Of a stretch of DNA of 7,595 nt, positions 6,327-7,595 are shown piece after piece; within the stretch, counting starts at the first letter, position 1, and each line of letters begins with the position of its first letter. This stretch comes from a bacterium. GTDB lineage: Bacteria > SZUA-79 > Acidulodesulfobacterales > Acidulodesulfobacteraceae. A program made the translations under genes and the position numbers. The stretch spans positions 1 through 7,595 of the forward strand of contig JAJYJN010000051.1 of NCBI GenBank assembly GCA_021789455.1. The letters run 5' to 3'. A model generated the notes under the pieces. The model did not search any database and was not told the origin of the DNA. It was given only the letters and a program-made list of their open reading frames with translations.

Positions 6327-6382
6327 TTCTTTGTCATAATGACAAGAGCTTCTTTGTCATAATGGCAAAGAAACTCTTGTCG
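6327..6382. promoter_or_regulatory. Tandem 7-1-7 palindromes with 23-base period: candidate operator or activator sites
   Basis: The plus strand carries TTGTCATAATGACAA (6331-6345), a perfect palindrome of two 7-base arms around one A. TTGTCATAATGGCAA (6354-6368) is the same with one change. The first 15 bases of each unit, TTCTTTGTCATAATG, are identical at 6327-6341 and 6350-6364. A third half-site, TTGTC, follows at 6377-6381, again 23 bases on. Two-turn phasing of equal sites is typical of cooperatively bound dimeric regulators. Centres 6338 and 6361 lie about 130 and 153 bases before the predicted htrA start site, the usual range for sigma-54 activators. The 7-1-7 form also resembles Fur/PerR-family boxes. 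The binding protein is unknown. Confidence 0.6.
6341..6381. repeat. Long inverted repeat (hairpin) directly after clpB
   Basis: GACAAGAG (6341-6348) pairs with CTCTTGTC (6374-6381). After one imperfect position, TTCTTTG (6350-6356) pairs with CAAAGAA (6366-6372), then one more imperfect pair and two good ones, closing on a TAA triloop. On the minus strand 16 pairs are continuous, one of them G-U. The hairpin begins 10 bases after the clpB stop, so it could end or protect the clpB mRNA, but no U-run follows on the minus strand (ATTATGACAAAG). It includes the second operator palindrome whole and shares 6341-6345 with the first, so the two folds exclude each other. Confidence 0.6.
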
Positions 6383-6391
6383 AACATAACG

Positions 6392-7595
6392 TTAAACGGG
6401 GCGGGCGTTCACTACGACAGCCTTTTCTATAATCACTCCGCCTGCCTCTTCTTTGTAATCCAAAACTATAGAATCTCCCGAAACAATGCCCCCGGAGAGT
6501 AAATCCATCGCTATTCTGTCCTGTATGAAAGATTTTATTGCCCTTTTTAACGGTCTGGCGCCGTAAACGGGGTCGTATCCCTCCATCGCTATGAATTTGA
6601 CCAGCGGCTCGGTATAATCCGCGTCTATTCCCTTTTCTTTAAGCGTATTCTTTAACTTGCCAAGCTGGATATTGACTATTTTTATAATATCTGCTTCATT
6701 AAGCGCATGGAAAATAATTATATCGTCGAGCCTGTTAAGAAACTCCGGCCTGAAATGGTTTTTCAAAAGATTCATAACGTTGTTTTTCATCTCTTCGTAA
6801 TGCTGTCCGCTGTAGCTCTGTATTATATCGGAACCGATATTCGATGTCATAATGACAATGGTGTTTTTAAAATCGACCGTCCTGCCCTGCCCGTCGGTTA
6901 ATCTTCCGTCGTCGAGAAGCTGGAGCAAAACGTTAAATACGTCCTGATGAGCTTTTTCGACTTCATCGAATAAAACGACGCTGTATGGACGCCTCCTTAC
7001 CGCTTCCGTAAGCTGTCCCCCTTCTTCGTATCCGACGTAACCCGGAGGAGCGCCTATAAGCCTCGATACGGTATGTTTTTCCATATATTCGGACATATCT
7101 ATTCTTACTATGCTGTTTTCGTCGTCGAACAAAAACTCGGCAAGAGCCTTTGCCAGCTCGGTCTTTCCCACGCCGGTAGGACCGAGAAACATAAAAGACC
7201 CCACCGGTTTATTAACATCCGATAATCCGGCTCTGGAACGCCTTACGGTATTAGCGACGCTGTTTATCGCCTCGTCTTGGGATATTACCCGGTTATGCAG
7301 ATGTTCTTCTATCAGCAGGAGTTTTTCTTTTTCCCCTTCCATGAGTTTTGCGACCGGAATTCCCGTCCATTTTGCTACGACCTTTGCGATATCGTCGGCA
7401 TCGACTTCTTCTTTTAAGAAACTGCCTTTTTCCTGCATTTCCAAGACGGATTTATTTAAGTCTTCCAGTTTTTTTTCTAATTCGTTAAGTTTTCCGTATC
7501 TTATCTCGGCAACCTTATCGTATTTGCCTTCCCTTTCGTATTTTTGCTCTTCAAACCTTAACGAATCTATATCTTTTTTAATTTCTCCTATCTTT
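6392..7595 (-). CDS. clpB: ATP-dependent disaggregase ClpB, C-terminal 400 residues (start outside window)
   Basis: The frame is open from the window edge to the TAA at 6394-6392, with no start needed inside; a TTG at 7444 is internal. ClpB is a cytosolic AAA+ hexamer that pulls proteins out of aggregates with DnaK. The fragment opens in the end of the middle coiled coil ([19 protein letters not shown], about 7513-7457) and then [10 protein letters not shown]. The second AAA+ domain follows with Walker A GPTGVGKT (7183-7160), pore loop GYVG (7042-7031), Walker B VVLFDE (6979-6962), sensor 1 in IMTSN, arginine finger in [10 protein letters not shown] and sensor 2 in GARPLKRAI. The coiled coil next to AAA-2 marks ClpB rather than ClpA or ClpX. 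About 460 N-terminal residues should lie beyond 7595. The tail ends in VVVNARPV. All visible catalytic residues are intact. Heat-shock control, if any, would be upstream and unseen. Confidence 0.96.
   Translation of the reverse strand, partial: KIGEIKKDIDSLRFEEQKYEREGKYDKVAEIRYGKLNELEKKLEDLNKSVLEMQEKGSFLKEEVDADDIAKVVAKWTGIPVAKLMEGEKEKLLLIEEHLHNRVISQDEAINSVANTVRRSRAGLSDVNKPVGSFMFLGPTGVGKTELAKALAEFLFDDENSIVRIDMSEYMEKHTVSRLIGAPPGYVGYEEGGQLTEAVRRRPYSVVLFDEVEKAHQDVFNVLLQLLDDGRLTDGQGRTVDFKNTIVIMTSNIGSDIIQSYSGQHYEEMKNNVMNLLKNHFRPEFLNRLDDIIIFHALNEADIIKIVNIQLGKLKNTLKEKGIDADYTEPLVKFIAMEGYDPVYGARPLKRAIKSFIQDRIAMDLLSGGIVSGDSIVLDYKEEAGGVIIEKAVVVNARPV

Noticed and set aside
6327..6382. CRISPR array
   Set aside because: The 23-base period holds repeat sequence throughout with no unique spacers, and only two full units exist.
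6171..6391. CIRCE (HrcA) or sigma-32 heat-shock element upstream of htrA
   Set aside because: No TTAGCACTC-N9-GAGTGCTAA. A CTTGAA is present, but no CCCCAT-type -10 follows at the right spacing.
5944..6502. Plus-strand frames spanning the htrA start, the gap and the clpB end
   Set aside because: They run through a promoter region and two conserved genes on the other strand; composition follows the AT-rich gap and no motif is seen.
7442..7444. TTG as a possible start of a short 350-residue Clp protein
   Set aside because: The frame stays open to the window edge and encodes the conserved end of the ClpB middle domain upstream of this codon, so TTG is internal.

Overview
The window comes from the chromosome of a Gram-negative-type bacterium with AT-rich DNA. 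All five genes that can be supported lie on the minus strand, so transcription runs from high to low coordinates. In that order they are clpB (5' part missing), an htrA/degQ-type periplasmic protease, selB, ubiD, ubiA and the first 38 codons of ubiX. An HtrA protease with a membrane-anchored N-terminus, a selenocysteine elongation factor, a compact ubiD-ubiA-ubiX quinone cluster and a sigma-54-type promoter together suit a deltaproteobacterial (Desulfobacterota-like) or allied anaerobe or microaerophile. I cannot name the lineage from sequence alone.

Region by region. 7595-6392 holds the C-terminal 400 residues of the disaggregase ClpB. 6391-6171 is a 221-base gap with the most striking regulatory DNA in the window. 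It contains two palindromes of 7-1-7 form, a third half-site in the same 23-base phase, and a -24/-12 (sigma-54) promoter with exact GG-N10-GC spacing. The palindromes sit about 130 and 153 bases upstream of the predicted start of htrA transcription, where sigma-54 activators normally bind. 6170-4686 is htrA. 4685-4526 carries a GC-rich hairpin with a U-rich tail, read as the htrA terminator, followed by an extended -10 promoter placed so that the selB mRNA would be leaderless. 4525-2573 is selB. 2572-2488 carries a second extended -10 promoter of the same form, for ubiD. 2487-1 is the ubiD-ubiA-ubiX operon with gaps of 6 and 24 bases.

How the genes work together. ClpB (cytosol) and HtrA (envelope) are protein quality control, and the regulatory DNA between them suggests that HtrA answers to its own signal-responsive activator. 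SelB delivers Sec-tRNA to recoded UGA codons, so the cell should make selenoproteins, often redox enzymes such as formate dehydrogenases; none is visible here. UbiA prenylates an aromatic acid, and UbiD decarboxylates the product using the prenylated FMN made by UbiX. That trio serves ubiquinone synthesis or the late steps of futalosine-route menaquinone synthesis (MqnP/MqnL/MqnM-type roles). No gap exceeds 300 bases. The strongest candidate for something undescribed is the sigma-54 plus tandem-palindrome control region of htrA.
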